Source of the DNA: JACJXF01 sp964349045
Lineage (GTDB): Bacteria; Bacteroidota; Bacteroidia; Bacteroidales; GCA-2748055
Direction of reading: 5' to 3'
Assembly: GCA_964349045.1 (NCBI GenBank)
Contig: CAYGFI010000182.1
Location: 1 to 9,040, forward strand
Length of the DNA stretch: 9,040 nt
The notes below the pieces were generated by a model, which did not search any database, was not told where the DNA came from, and saw nothing but the letters and a program-made list of their open reading frames with translations. Below, one piece after another: positions 1-6,232 of this stretch. The position numbers and the translations under genes are program-made. Within the stretch, counting starts at the first letter, position 1. Every line of letters starts with the position of its first letter.

Positions 1-5
1 ATTGA

Positions 6-37
6 GGAGTTACGGAGTTACGGAGTTACGGAGTTAC
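6..37. repeat. GGAGTTAC tandem repeat, four perfect copies
   Basis: Four head-to-tail perfect copies of the 8-mer GGAGTTAC lie at 6-13, 14-21, 22-29 and 30-37. After a 19-bp break, three decayed units follow at 57-77 (GGTAAC, GGGGTAC, GGAGGTAC). The array is outside any recognisable gene, close to the 3' side of the YceI gene terminator, and may continue beyond the left edge of the window. I see no function; it looks like an intergenic minisatellite. Confidence 0.85.
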
Positions 38-87
38 ATGTTTAGGAGATATTGCAGGTAACGGGGTACGGAGGTACTTCCATGAGT

Positions 88-120
88 AAAAAAACCCCGG
101 AAAAAATTAATTTCCAGGGG
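88..120 (-). terminator. Intrinsic terminator of the YceI-family gene
   Basis: Read on the minus strand, CCCCTGGAAA is followed by a short AT loop, then TTTCCGGGG and a run of seven T (plus-strand A at 88-94). The stem is nine or ten pairs with a single bulged T, and it starts about 23 bp after the YceI stop codon. This is a textbook rho-independent terminator and the clearest one in the window. The plus-strand reading lacks an immediate T-run, so it probably works mainly in one direction. Confidence 0.82.
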
Positions 121-143
121 ATTAAGCTTTTTAATGAAATTTT

Positions 144-821
144 CTATTGTACTTTATCAAATGTCAGGTCGAGGGAAATGATCATTTCATCGTTAATGAA
201 ATTGTCTTTCAACTCAGCAAAAATTGATTTGGAGCCATAATTTACGTTCCATTGTGTGCGGTTGATAGCAAAAGGAGAGGAAACTGCTTTTATTACAGAT
301 CCGGTAACTTCGATCCTAGCTGGAAAACTGATGCTTTTGGTAATTCCTTTCATAATAAGGTTGCCGGTAATCTGATGAGAAGCTTTAAAATCATCTGCAG
401 AAGCAGGAGTTGATGCTGGTAATTCCTCAACAGAAACAAGCTCGAATTTTGCAGTCGGAAACTGTGCAACATCAAAGAAATCTGCAGATTTCAGGTGGCC
501 GACCAATTTACCATTCATTTCAGCATCAGTAAGATCAGCATTTAATATGGTATTTAAGTCGATTGTAAAAGTACCGGAAACAACTTTACCACTCTCAGTG
601 CCGAGTTTACCTTCGATAATTGAAACTGTTCCATTGTGGGTTCCGCCCGGTTTTGAACCTTTCCAGTTAAGAATGCTGGAAGTGGTATTCAGACTAAACT
701 CTGAGCTACCACCAACAGCAGCATTTTGTGCATCACCTGCACCGGCACTCTCAGCAGATGGTTTGCTCTGGCATGAAACGAGAGCAACAACCAATCCTAT
801 TAAAAATAGACTTTTCTTCAT
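144..821 (-). CDS. YceI-family periplasmic lipoprotein
   Basis: A complete 225-residue protein. Residues 1-17 form a lipoprotein signal: Met-Lys-Lys, a hydrophobic stretch, then a lipobox ending in Cys17 (LVSC). The residues after Cys17 (QSKPS) do not resemble the acidic surface-export signal of Bacteroidota lipoproteins, so an inner-facing periplasmic position is more likely (inference). Residues 20-40 are an Ala/Ser/Gly-rich linker. From about residue 42 to 223 the protein matches the YceI family, a lipocalin-like beta-barrel known to bind long isoprenoid-type lipids. The hallmarks are NWKGSKPGGTHNGTV (52-66), HLKSADFFDVAQFPTAKFE (109-127), GNLIMKGITKSISFPA (153-168) and a late NRTQWNVNYGS (187-197). 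The start is the only ATG that gives the signal peptide. The gene has its own terminator and appears monocistronic. The exact ligand is unknown; family confidence is high. Confidence 0.93.
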   Translation of the reverse strand: MKKSLFLIGLVVALVSCQSKPSAESAGAGDAQNAAVGGSSEFSLNTTSSILNWKGSKPGGTHNGTVSIIEGKLGTESGKVVSGTFTIDLNTILNADLTDAEMNGKLVGHLKSADFFDVAQFPTAKFELVSVEELPASTPASADDFKASHQITGNLIMKGITKSISFPARIEVTGSVIKAVSSPFAINRTQWNVNYGSKSIFAELKDNFINDEMIISLDLTFDKVQ

Positions 822-897
822 TTTGTTTAAGATTTTTATGTTTAAGCAGGAAACATTAAAACCAACACAATGTTTTGAGTAAGGTTATTTTTAACAG

Positions 898-918
898 AAT
901 TTTATGAATTATAAAATT
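898..918. repeat. Perfect AT-only inverted repeat between the YceI and peptidase genes
   Basis: AATTTTAT at 898-905 and ATAAAATT at 911-918 are exact reverse complements around a 5-base loop (GAATT). The element lies about 50 bp after the stop of the minus-strand peptidase gene and about 77 bp before the YceI start. It could serve as a weak terminator for the peptidase transcript or as a binding site upstream of the YceI gene. The stem has no G or C and no clean T-run follows, so neither role is certain. Confidence 0.4.
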
Positions 919-968
919 GTGTAACTCTATTTATGAAAAACAATGATATACAAAAATTATAAGTACAA

Positions 969-2159
969 TCAGATTCCAAGTTTTTTTCTGATTTCTTTTG
1001 GAACAGATTCTTTATGAACGAGGATTGAGGTTGTTTTGTATTTAACAAATGCTTCAGACGCGTGCATATAGCCCTTATATGAGTTTCCATCTATATTCCA
1101 GGAGTTTTTCACGATATAATATTTCGTACCGTCCTGGTCCTTTGCAATTCCTGTAATGTGCATCCCATGATCATCGGTAGTTGTAAGGTTATCGAATGCC
1201 TGTTGTCTGACTTCCTGTGTAATGACTTTTTCCCTGCGTATTTTTGAAAAATCAAAGAAAAGATCAGCTTTTTCTTTGGGGGCCAGTTCATCCCATTTGG
1301 CTCTCTCGAGTCCGTCGAGATCAGCAATATCCTCACTAGGCACTACGGCTAATCCGTTTTTCCAGTTAAAACCTTTTTCGCTTACATCGCAGGCCCATGC
1401 AACTGTGTAGTCTTTTTCAACAGCATAATCGATGATTTGCGATAATTCATCAACTTTAACGTTATACACTTCTCCCCAGCCCCAGTTATCAGGTACTTCA
1501 AGAATAAAAGGTTTATAGAATTCATGATGAGAAAAGGAAGATATCATAACGTAATCGTCCATATTCAGACCTAATTCAGAAGCGAAACTCTTTGGAGTAT
1601 AGGTTTTCCCTTTATAAGAAAATGATTCCGGGTATTTACCAAAATACGCATCAAGCATACCCTGAAAAGCAGGTAACCAGGCAGTTGATAATTCTTTATT
1701 TGAATTTTTAATTACAGCATCCATGTAAGCTTTAAAAACAGCATCAGACTCACTGTGTACGTGTTTGTCTTTCCCGTAGTTAAGTCCGGAATAAGCTTCT
1801 TCAGGAACAATTCCAAACTTATTGATAGACATTGTAACATCGTTAAATGCTCCTCCTCCCCCGAAATTAATAGTACCGTTCATACGGGCATATTTTTGTG
1901 CTTTTTCACCATAACAGGTTCTCACCGGGAACATTTCGGATAGATCATATTCACCTTTACCCATCCTGAGTAGTTCGGATTCGAAAAAAGAAATACCCGA
2001 AAAACTCCAGCAGGTTCCTGAGCGGTACTGATCTTTTACAGGGGTTGCCGGTAGTCTTTTAATATCTGAAAATGTATACCCCGACTGGGAAAATACAGAT
2101 GCAGAGAGGAATAGAGCAATTGAGACTGAAAGACTGCATAATATTCTGAACTTTTTCAT
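969..2159 (-). CDS. Secreted C1-family cysteine peptidase, bleomycin hydrolase/aminopeptidase C-like
   Basis: A complete 396-residue papain-fold peptidase, subfamily C1B (bleomycin hydrolase/PepC). The catalytic set is all visible: oxyanion Gln44 and nucleophile Cys50 in DQYRSGTCWSFSG (43-55), His331 in DDHGMHITG (329-337) and Asn352 in YIVKNSWN (348-355). Residues 1-24 look like a Sec signal peptide with cleavage near VFS-Q, so the enzyme is probably periplasmic or secreted, whereas the classic family members are cytosolic. At about 370 mature residues it is shorter than cytosolic bleomycin hydrolases (about 435-455), and its C terminus is a basic KEIRKKLGI. In the classic enzymes the C-terminal arm reaches the active site and restricts activity to aminopeptidase, so specificity here may differ (inference). 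It is transcribed divergently from the plsC-like gene. Family confidence is high; substrate unknown. Confidence 0.92.
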   Translation of the reverse strand: MKKFRILCSLSVSIALFLSASVFSQSGYTFSDIKRLPATPVKDQYRSGTCWSFSGISFFESELLRMGKGEYDLSEMFPVRTCYGEKAQKYARMNGTINFGGGGAFNDVTMSINKFGIVPEEAYSGLNYGKDKHVHSESDAVFKAYMDAVIKNSNKELSTAWLPAFQGMLDAYFGKYPESFSYKGKTYTPKSFASELGLNMDDYVMISSFSHHEFYKPFILEVPDNWGWGEVYNVKVDELSQIIDYAVEKDYTVAWACDVSEKGFNWKNGLAVVPSEDIADLDGLERAKWDELAPKEKADLFFDFSKIRREKVITQEVRQQAFDNLTTTDDHGMHITGIAKDQDGTKYYIVKNSWNIDGNSYKGYMHASEAFVKYKTTSILVHKESVPKEIRKKLGI

Positions 2160-2278
2160 ATACCAGTTATTTAAGTTAATTCCGGTAAAATTAATAAGTT
2201 ATTTATTCGCACAACAACAATCAGAACTTTTAAGCTAAAAATTAGTTATATTTCTTCCCTGTTTGAAAAATAAATGAG
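2160..2278. promoter_or_regulatory. Divergent intergenic region, presumed promoters for the peptidase and plsC-like genes
   Basis: This 119-bp AT-rich gap separates divergent starts and should hold both promoters. Two near matches to the Bacteroidota -7 element TAnnTTTG are visible: TAATTTTA on the minus strand (plus positions 2186-2193), 27 bp before the peptidase ATG, with a GTTG about 21 bp further upstream; and TATATTTC on the plus strand (2247-2254), 25 bp before the plsC-like ATG. Each has one mismatch. There is no Shine-Dalgarno sequence before either start. Confidence 0.35.
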
Positions 2279-2989
2279 ATGCGTTCAAGAATTTACTCGA
2301 TTATTTCAATTCCTGTATTTGGTTTGCTATATGGCTTTACTGCCGTAATAGTCTTTTGTTTTTTAATCTTCAGCTGGTTGAATCCGAAAGAAACAAGAAG
2401 TTTCTTTTCAAAAACCTGGGCAAAAGGAGTATTTCTGATTATAGGAAAGAAGTTTCGTGTAACCGGACATGAGAATATTCAAAAAGACAGCAGGTATATA
2501 CTGGTTGCCAATCACTCCAGCCTGTTTGATATAATGGCGATTATGTCGTTTTACCCTGATGTTTCCTGGTTTGGACATGAACGACTACTGAAAATACCTG
2601 TTTTCGGGAAAATATTGAAAATGATAAATTATATCCCCTTTAAGGAGCCCACCTATACGAATACTAAACAGATGATGGAGCAGCTTTCCATTAGTTCAAA
2701 AACAAAAACCATTGCTATTTTTCCTGAGGGTACCCGGACTCTGAATGGCAAAATAGCCCCCTTTTTTAAGGGTTTTATTTACCTCTTCAGGTCAGGCGAT
2801 TTGGAAATTTTGCCGGTTACTTTAAATGGTTTTTATTTGCTTAAACCTAAAAACCGGTCCTTTATTAATTTCGATTCAAACTTAGAGGTAATCATTCATA
2901 AACCCTTGAAAAGAGCAGATTTGATAAAAAAAAGTGACAGCGATATAATTGAAACCGTAAAGACCATAATTGAGTCTGATTATCATTAG
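2279..2989 (+). CDS. plsC: PlsC-type 1-acyl-sn-glycerol-3-phosphate acyltransferase
   Basis: A complete 236-residue member of the PlsC/LPLAT family, which transfers an acyl chain to lysophosphatidic acid to give phosphatidic acid at the inner membrane. The N terminus (about residues 7-33) is a hydrophobic membrane segment. Acyltransferase block I is NHSSLFD (78-84), with the catalytic His79-x4-Asp84 pair. The acceptor-binding block is FPEGTRT (148-154). A middle block around GHERLLKIPVFGKIL (99-113) and a late ILPVTLNG (177-184) also fit the family. Length is normal for bacterial PlsC. The ATG is preceded by an AT-rich leader without Shine-Dalgarno. It is first of four plus-strand genes, two of which (lipid kinase and HAD phosphatase) also fit phosphatidate metabolism. 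Bacteroidota often carry several PlsC paralogues, including ones acting on other acceptors such as ornithine lipids, so the exact acceptor is not proven. Confidence 0.92.
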   Translation: MRSRIYSIISIPVFGLLYGFTAVIVFCFLIFSWLNPKETRSFFSKTWAKGVFLIIGKKFRVTGHENIQKDSRYILVANHSSLFDIMAIMSFYPDVSWFGHERLLKIPVFGKILKMINYIPFKEPTYTNTKQMMEQLSISSKTKTIAIFPEGTRTLNGKIAPFFKGFIYLFRSGDLEILPVTLNGFYLLKPKNRSFINFDSNLEVIIHKPLKRADLIKKSDSDIIETVKTIIESDYH

Positions 2990-3053
2990 CTCAGGCAATT
3001 ATTTTGGAAAATATTTGCAATTTTTTAGGAACAGTAATTCAGAATATCGTATT

Positions 3054-4532
3054 ATGAACAAAAATAACCTTCACACCATTGTATGTATCAGCATAATGCT
3101 GATTGCTCAAAGTACTTATGCTCAATATCCAGTTTTCAGGGGCTGTCCTGTTACCATTGACTTTTCTCGAAAGCTCAGAACCTGGGATGGGTTTGGATTC
3201 AACTATGTTGAGACAGCACAAACAACGGACTACGATAAATACCCTACGGATTATGGAGGTTTCAGCCTCATGAATGAACAATCCCGTGCTGAAATAATCG
3301 ATCTTGTTTTTGGTAAAAACGGACTAAAGGTTGGAATAATAAAAATGTTTCTTGATCCTTTTCAACAAAAAGAAGTCGGTGGTGTGTATGACCATGAATC
3401 AACTACAAAAAATATGCGGATGTTTGTTTGTTCAGGACTTGAAAAAAACCGTCTTGATGGCAGAAACTTAACAATAATTACGACTTTGTACGGACCACCG
3501 GCATATATGACAATGCAAAAAATTCTCAGAGGAAGGGACCTTGATCCTGCTAATAAAATTGATCTGGCAAATTACCTGATAAATTGGACAAAATTCTTAA
3601 AGGAGAAGGAGCAATTACCGGTTAAATACATTTCGTTGCACAACGAAGGTGAAGATTGGGAGCGGTGGCCATGGGATGGTAAAGAAGGTAATATTGGAAA
3701 AGGTCACGACTATAATCTTTATTGGCCTACAGATCAGGTTATAGATTTTCTGAAATTCACCCGACTCATGTTGGATAAAGCTGGTTTAAAAGATGTTTGG
3801 GTCACGAATGGTGAACCGACAAATTGGTACCGTTTCAGTTTTTGGGGTTATGCAGACAGACTGGCACAGGATAAAATTGCATTAAATAACCTTGGGATAG
3901 TTACCTCTCATGGCTTTTATTCAGGAAACTATGAAAATCGCTGGTATGGAAATCATACCCCTAACGGCTTAACTAAGGTCAGAAGCAAAAGACCTGATAT
4001 TCATGCATGGTGTACTTCTACATCATGGAGTAATATGGATGCAAAATTTGTTAAAGAAATCTGGGGTAACATTTATGAAGCGGAGGTTAATGCCATTATT
4101 CCCTGGGCAGGGATGCAGCGTCCACCTCTTTGGATCGGAGGCGATCCAAACCCGGGTTGCGCTATTACTGTAAACGAAGATGGGACATACTTAATACGAA
4201 CCGGTTATTATTTTTATAAACAAGTGTCACGTGCCGGACAGCCTGGTACCGCGGTGGCATATACCATGTCGATGGATAGCGAAATACCTGTAATCGCATT
4301 CTCATCGAATAATACCGATAACCCGGATGCATTCATTATTATTAACACATCAAGCAATCATGAAAAACCGGTTGTTATTGATGTAAATGGAACAAGGAGT
4401 AAGATTTTCATGGCTTTTCGAACAGATGGTGAGACAGAGGAATACAAAGAAGTTGGAACGTTTGATGTTATAAATGGCGAAATTTTTTATAATGCACCCA
4501 AAAACTCAGTAACTACATTTTTTGCGGAATAA
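3054..4532 (+). CDS. Secreted GH30-like clan-A glycoside hydrolase homologue with altered catalytic site
   Basis: A 492-residue protein. The open frame extends upstream to a TTG at 2970, but the ATG at 3054 places a good Sec signal peptide at the N terminus (cleavage near STYA-Q, residues 20-24) and avoids overlap with the plsC-like gene, so I use it. The layout fits the GH30 family: a first strand TIDFSRKLRTWDGFGFNYVE (34-53), a (beta/alpha)8 barrel to about residue 360, then a C-terminal beta-sandwich (about 375-492) ending the side domain begun at the N terminus. SLHNEGEDW (194-202) matches the strand-4 acid/base site, with Glu198 the donor. TSHGFYS (284-290) matches strand 6. On strand 7, where GH30 enzymes carry a nucleophile Glu in a W-x-T-E pattern, this protein reads HAWCTSTSW (317-325), with Ser322 at the expected position. 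The substrate is unknown. It sits 64 bp after the plsC-like gene and 82 bp before the lipid kinase gene, with no obvious terminator in either gap. Confidence 0.78.
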   Translation: MNKNNLHTIVCISIMLIAQSTYAQYPVFRGCPVTIDFSRKLRTWDGFGFNYVETAQTTDYDKYPTDYGGFSLMNEQSRAEIIDLVFGKNGLKVGIIKMFLDPFQQKEVGGVYDHESTTKNMRMFVCSGLEKNRLDGRNLTIITTLYGPPAYMTMQKILRGRDLDPANKIDLANYLINWTKFLKEKEQLPVKYISLHNEGEDWERWPWDGKEGNIGKGHDYNLYWPTDQVIDFLKFTRLMLDKAGLKDVWVTNGEPTNWYRFSFWGYADRLAQDKIALNNLGIVTSHGFYSGNYENRWYGNHTPNGLTKVRSKRPDIHAWCTSTSWSNMDAKFVKEIWGNIYEAEVNAIIPWAGMQRPPLWIGGDPNPGCAITVNEDGTYLIRTGYYFYKQVSRAGQPGTAVAYTMSMDSEIPVIAFSSNNTDNPDAFIIINTSSNHEKPVVIDVNGTRSKIFMAFRTDGETEEYKEVGTFDVINGEIFYNAPKNSVTTFFAE

Positions 4533-4614
4533 TATATGAACATTTTTACCATCATATGATTAGCGTCTGAATATTGGTAATCCGAAAACAAATAAATTCA
4601 ACATCTCAAATAAA

Positions 4615-5538
4615 ATGGGGAAAAATCAAAAAAACTGGGTATTTATAGTTAATCCTATTGCAGGTAACGGATTTGCTAAAACCGTTGTTCCAAAACTGGA
4701 ACAGATGATTAAAAAACATGATATTGATGCTGAAATTGTTTTCACTGAAAAAAGCGGGCATGCCACTGAAATAGCCAAAAAGTACCTTGAGCGGGGATTC
4801 AAATTTATCATTGGAGTTGGTGGTGATGGCACATTTAATGAAATTGCGCGACCGTTAATTAATAATAAAAATGTAACTGCAGGATTAATCCCGGCAGGAA
4901 CCGGAAATGATTTCATACAGATATTAGGGTTTCCCAACCGGTTTGAAGAAAATGACTGGAACAACTTTTTTAAATGTTCGACCATTTCCATGGATGCGGG
5001 ATCATGCAATGGAATGATATTTCTTAACGGAATGGGATTAGGATTCGATGCCCAGGTCGCCGCTGAAAATTATACCGAACCCGGAAAAGTGAAAAGGGGT
5101 GGAAAAAATAAATACATCTGGCATATTGTAAAAACCCTTTTATTTTTCAGAGAAAAAAGAATGACGGTTTTTGATGAGTCAGGCAGCCATGAAACAGATT
5201 GTTTTATTAACACTATTGCCAACGGGAGAAGGTTTGCAGGTAGTTTTTTCCTTACGCCAATAGCATTTGCAAATGACGGATTACTTGATATTTGCATGAT
5301 AAAAAAGTTAAACCTGCTTCAAAGATTCATAATTCTACTTAAAGTTCCTGAAGGAAAACACATAGCTGATAATAAAGTCAATTATTACCAGACTCCCGCT
5401 ATTAATCTTGAATTTACAGAAAAAGTACCCTTTCATGTTGATGGAGAACTATACTTCTCCAAAAAATTTGAGGTTAAAATTCTTCCGGAAGCGCTAAATA
5501 CCATATACAATCCAGATGGAAAGCATTTCTTTAAATAA
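4615..5538 (+). CDS. Diacylglycerol kinase-family lipid kinase (DagK/YegS-like)
   Basis: A complete 307-residue member of the DAGK catalytic family, which phosphorylates diacylglycerol or a related lipid with ATP to give phosphatidic acid at the cytosolic face of the membrane. The N-terminal Rossmann-like domain shows VNPIAGNG (12-19), the nucleotide-binding GVGGDGTFNE (67-76) and LIPAGTGNDF (91-100). The C-terminal beta-sandwich domain shows NGMGLGFDAQVAAE and the late DGE (276-278), both usual for the family. The length is typical (about 290-310). No signal peptide or membrane segment is evident. The ATG follows an AT-rich leader without Shine-Dalgarno. The 3' end overlaps the HAD-IB gene by 23 bp, so the two are almost certainly co-transcribed. 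Sphingosine- or ceramide-type acceptors cannot be excluded, because many Bacteroidota make sphingolipids and the family fold is shared. Confidence 0.9.
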   Translation: MGKNQKNWVFIVNPIAGNGFAKTVVPKLEQMIKKHDIDAEIVFTEKSGHATEIAKKYLERGFKFIIGVGGDGTFNEIARPLINNKNVTAGLIPAGTGNDFIQILGFPNRFEENDWNNFFKCSTISMDAGSCNGMIFLNGMGLGFDAQVAAENYTEPGKVKRGGKNKYIWHIVKTLLFFREKRMTVFDESGSHETDCFINTIANGRRFAGSFFLTPIAFANDGLLDICMIKKLNLLQRFIILLKVPEGKHIADNKVNYYQTPAINLEFTEKVPFHVDGELYFSKKFEVKILPEALNTIYNPDGKHFFK

Positions 5539-6205
5539 TAAAGATACTGCAAAAAAATACATTGCTTTTTTTGACCTCGACCGCACAATTATTAAAACTA
5601 ACAGCGGCAAAACATTAATTAAACAGGCTTACAAACATAAACTCCTAAGCCGGACCGATCTTTTCAAGGGAATTTACCTTTCCCTTTTATACAGGTTCAA
5701 CCTCAGGGAAACAACAGGCATCATTAATTCAATGGTAAGTTGGATGAAAGGAGTCTCAGAGAAGCAAATGAATGAATTATCTGTAGAATTATTCAGAAAT
5801 CATATCCTACTTTCTATTTATGATGAAGTTGCAGAGGAAATCAAATTTCATAAATCAAAAGGGGGAAAAGTGGTAATTCTTTCATCTGCCATTCTCCCGG
5901 TCTGTAAAATTGTTGCGGACTACCTTAAGATGGATGATATTATTTGTTCCTTTCTCGAAACTGAAAATGGAGTTTATACCGGGCGACCGGAGGGTAGATT
6001 TTGTTATGGAAATGAGAAGGTTGTGCAACTTTTGAATTATTGTAAGCTGAACCTTGTTGATCCTGGTGATTCATGGTATTACGGGGATTCAATTGGAGAC
6101 CTTCCTGCTCTTGATACTGTAGGCATACCTGTATGTATCAATCCTGACAGAAAACTTAAAAAAGAAGCTCTTAAAAAAGGATGGCGAATCTTAAAATGGC
6201 ATTGA
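5516..6205 (+). CDS. HAD-superfamily subfamily IB hydrolase (SerB-like phosphatase)
   Basis: A complete 229-residue haloacid dehalogenase-type phosphatase. Motif I is FFDLDRTII (18-26), with nucleophile Asp20 and general acid Asp22. Motif II is VILSSA (120-125), motif III is probably Lys168 in GNEKVV, and motif IV is YYGDSIGDLP (188-197), with Mg-binding Asp191 and Asp195. A helical cap at about 30-105 is the C1-type cap of subfamily IB. The start at 5516 is the only ATG before motif I, so the gene truly overlaps the lipid kinase gene by 23 bp in another frame, suggesting translational coupling. Subfamily IB enzymes include phosphoserine phosphatase and proteins found next to or fused with PlsC-type acyltransferases. 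With a lipid kinase and an acyltransferase nearby, a lipid-phosphate or glycerophosphate-like substrate is reasonable but unproven. It ends 7 bp from the convergent OmpA-family gene. Confidence 0.88.
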   Translation: MESISLNNKDTAKKYIAFFDLDRTIIKTNSGKTLIKQAYKHKLLSRTDLFKGIYLSLLYRFNLRETTGIINSMVSWMKGVSEKQMNELSVELFRNHILLSIYDEVAEEIKFHKSKGGKVVILSSAILPVCKIVADYLKMDDIICSFLETENGVYTGRPEGRFCYGNEKVVQLLNYCKLNLVDPGDSWYYGDSIGDLPALDTVGIPVCINPDRKLKKEALKKGWRILKWH

Positions 6206-6232
6206 TTTTCAATTAGTTAACAATTTTCAATT
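6205..6232. repeat. Pair of 10-bp direct repeats at the convergent gene ends
   Basis: ATTTTCAATT occurs at 6205-6214 and again at 6223-6232, 8 bp apart, spanning the stop of the HAD gene (TGA, 6203-6205) and the stop of the OmpA-family gene (TAA on minus, 6213-6215). The second copy falls inside the last codons of the OmpA-family gene. No hairpin terminator can be seen here for either transcript. Confidence 0.6.

Noticed and set aside
52..240. A 62-codon plus-strand open frame over the left-edge repeat and the 3' end of the YceI gene.
   Set aside because: It runs through a strong terminator hairpin and then antisense to the YceI coding region, and its translation has no recognisable features.
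2970..3053. Upstream extension of the GH30-like gene from a TTG start.
   Set aside because: It would overlap the plsC-like gene and push the signal peptide 28 residues inward. The ATG at 3054 begins a clean signal peptide.
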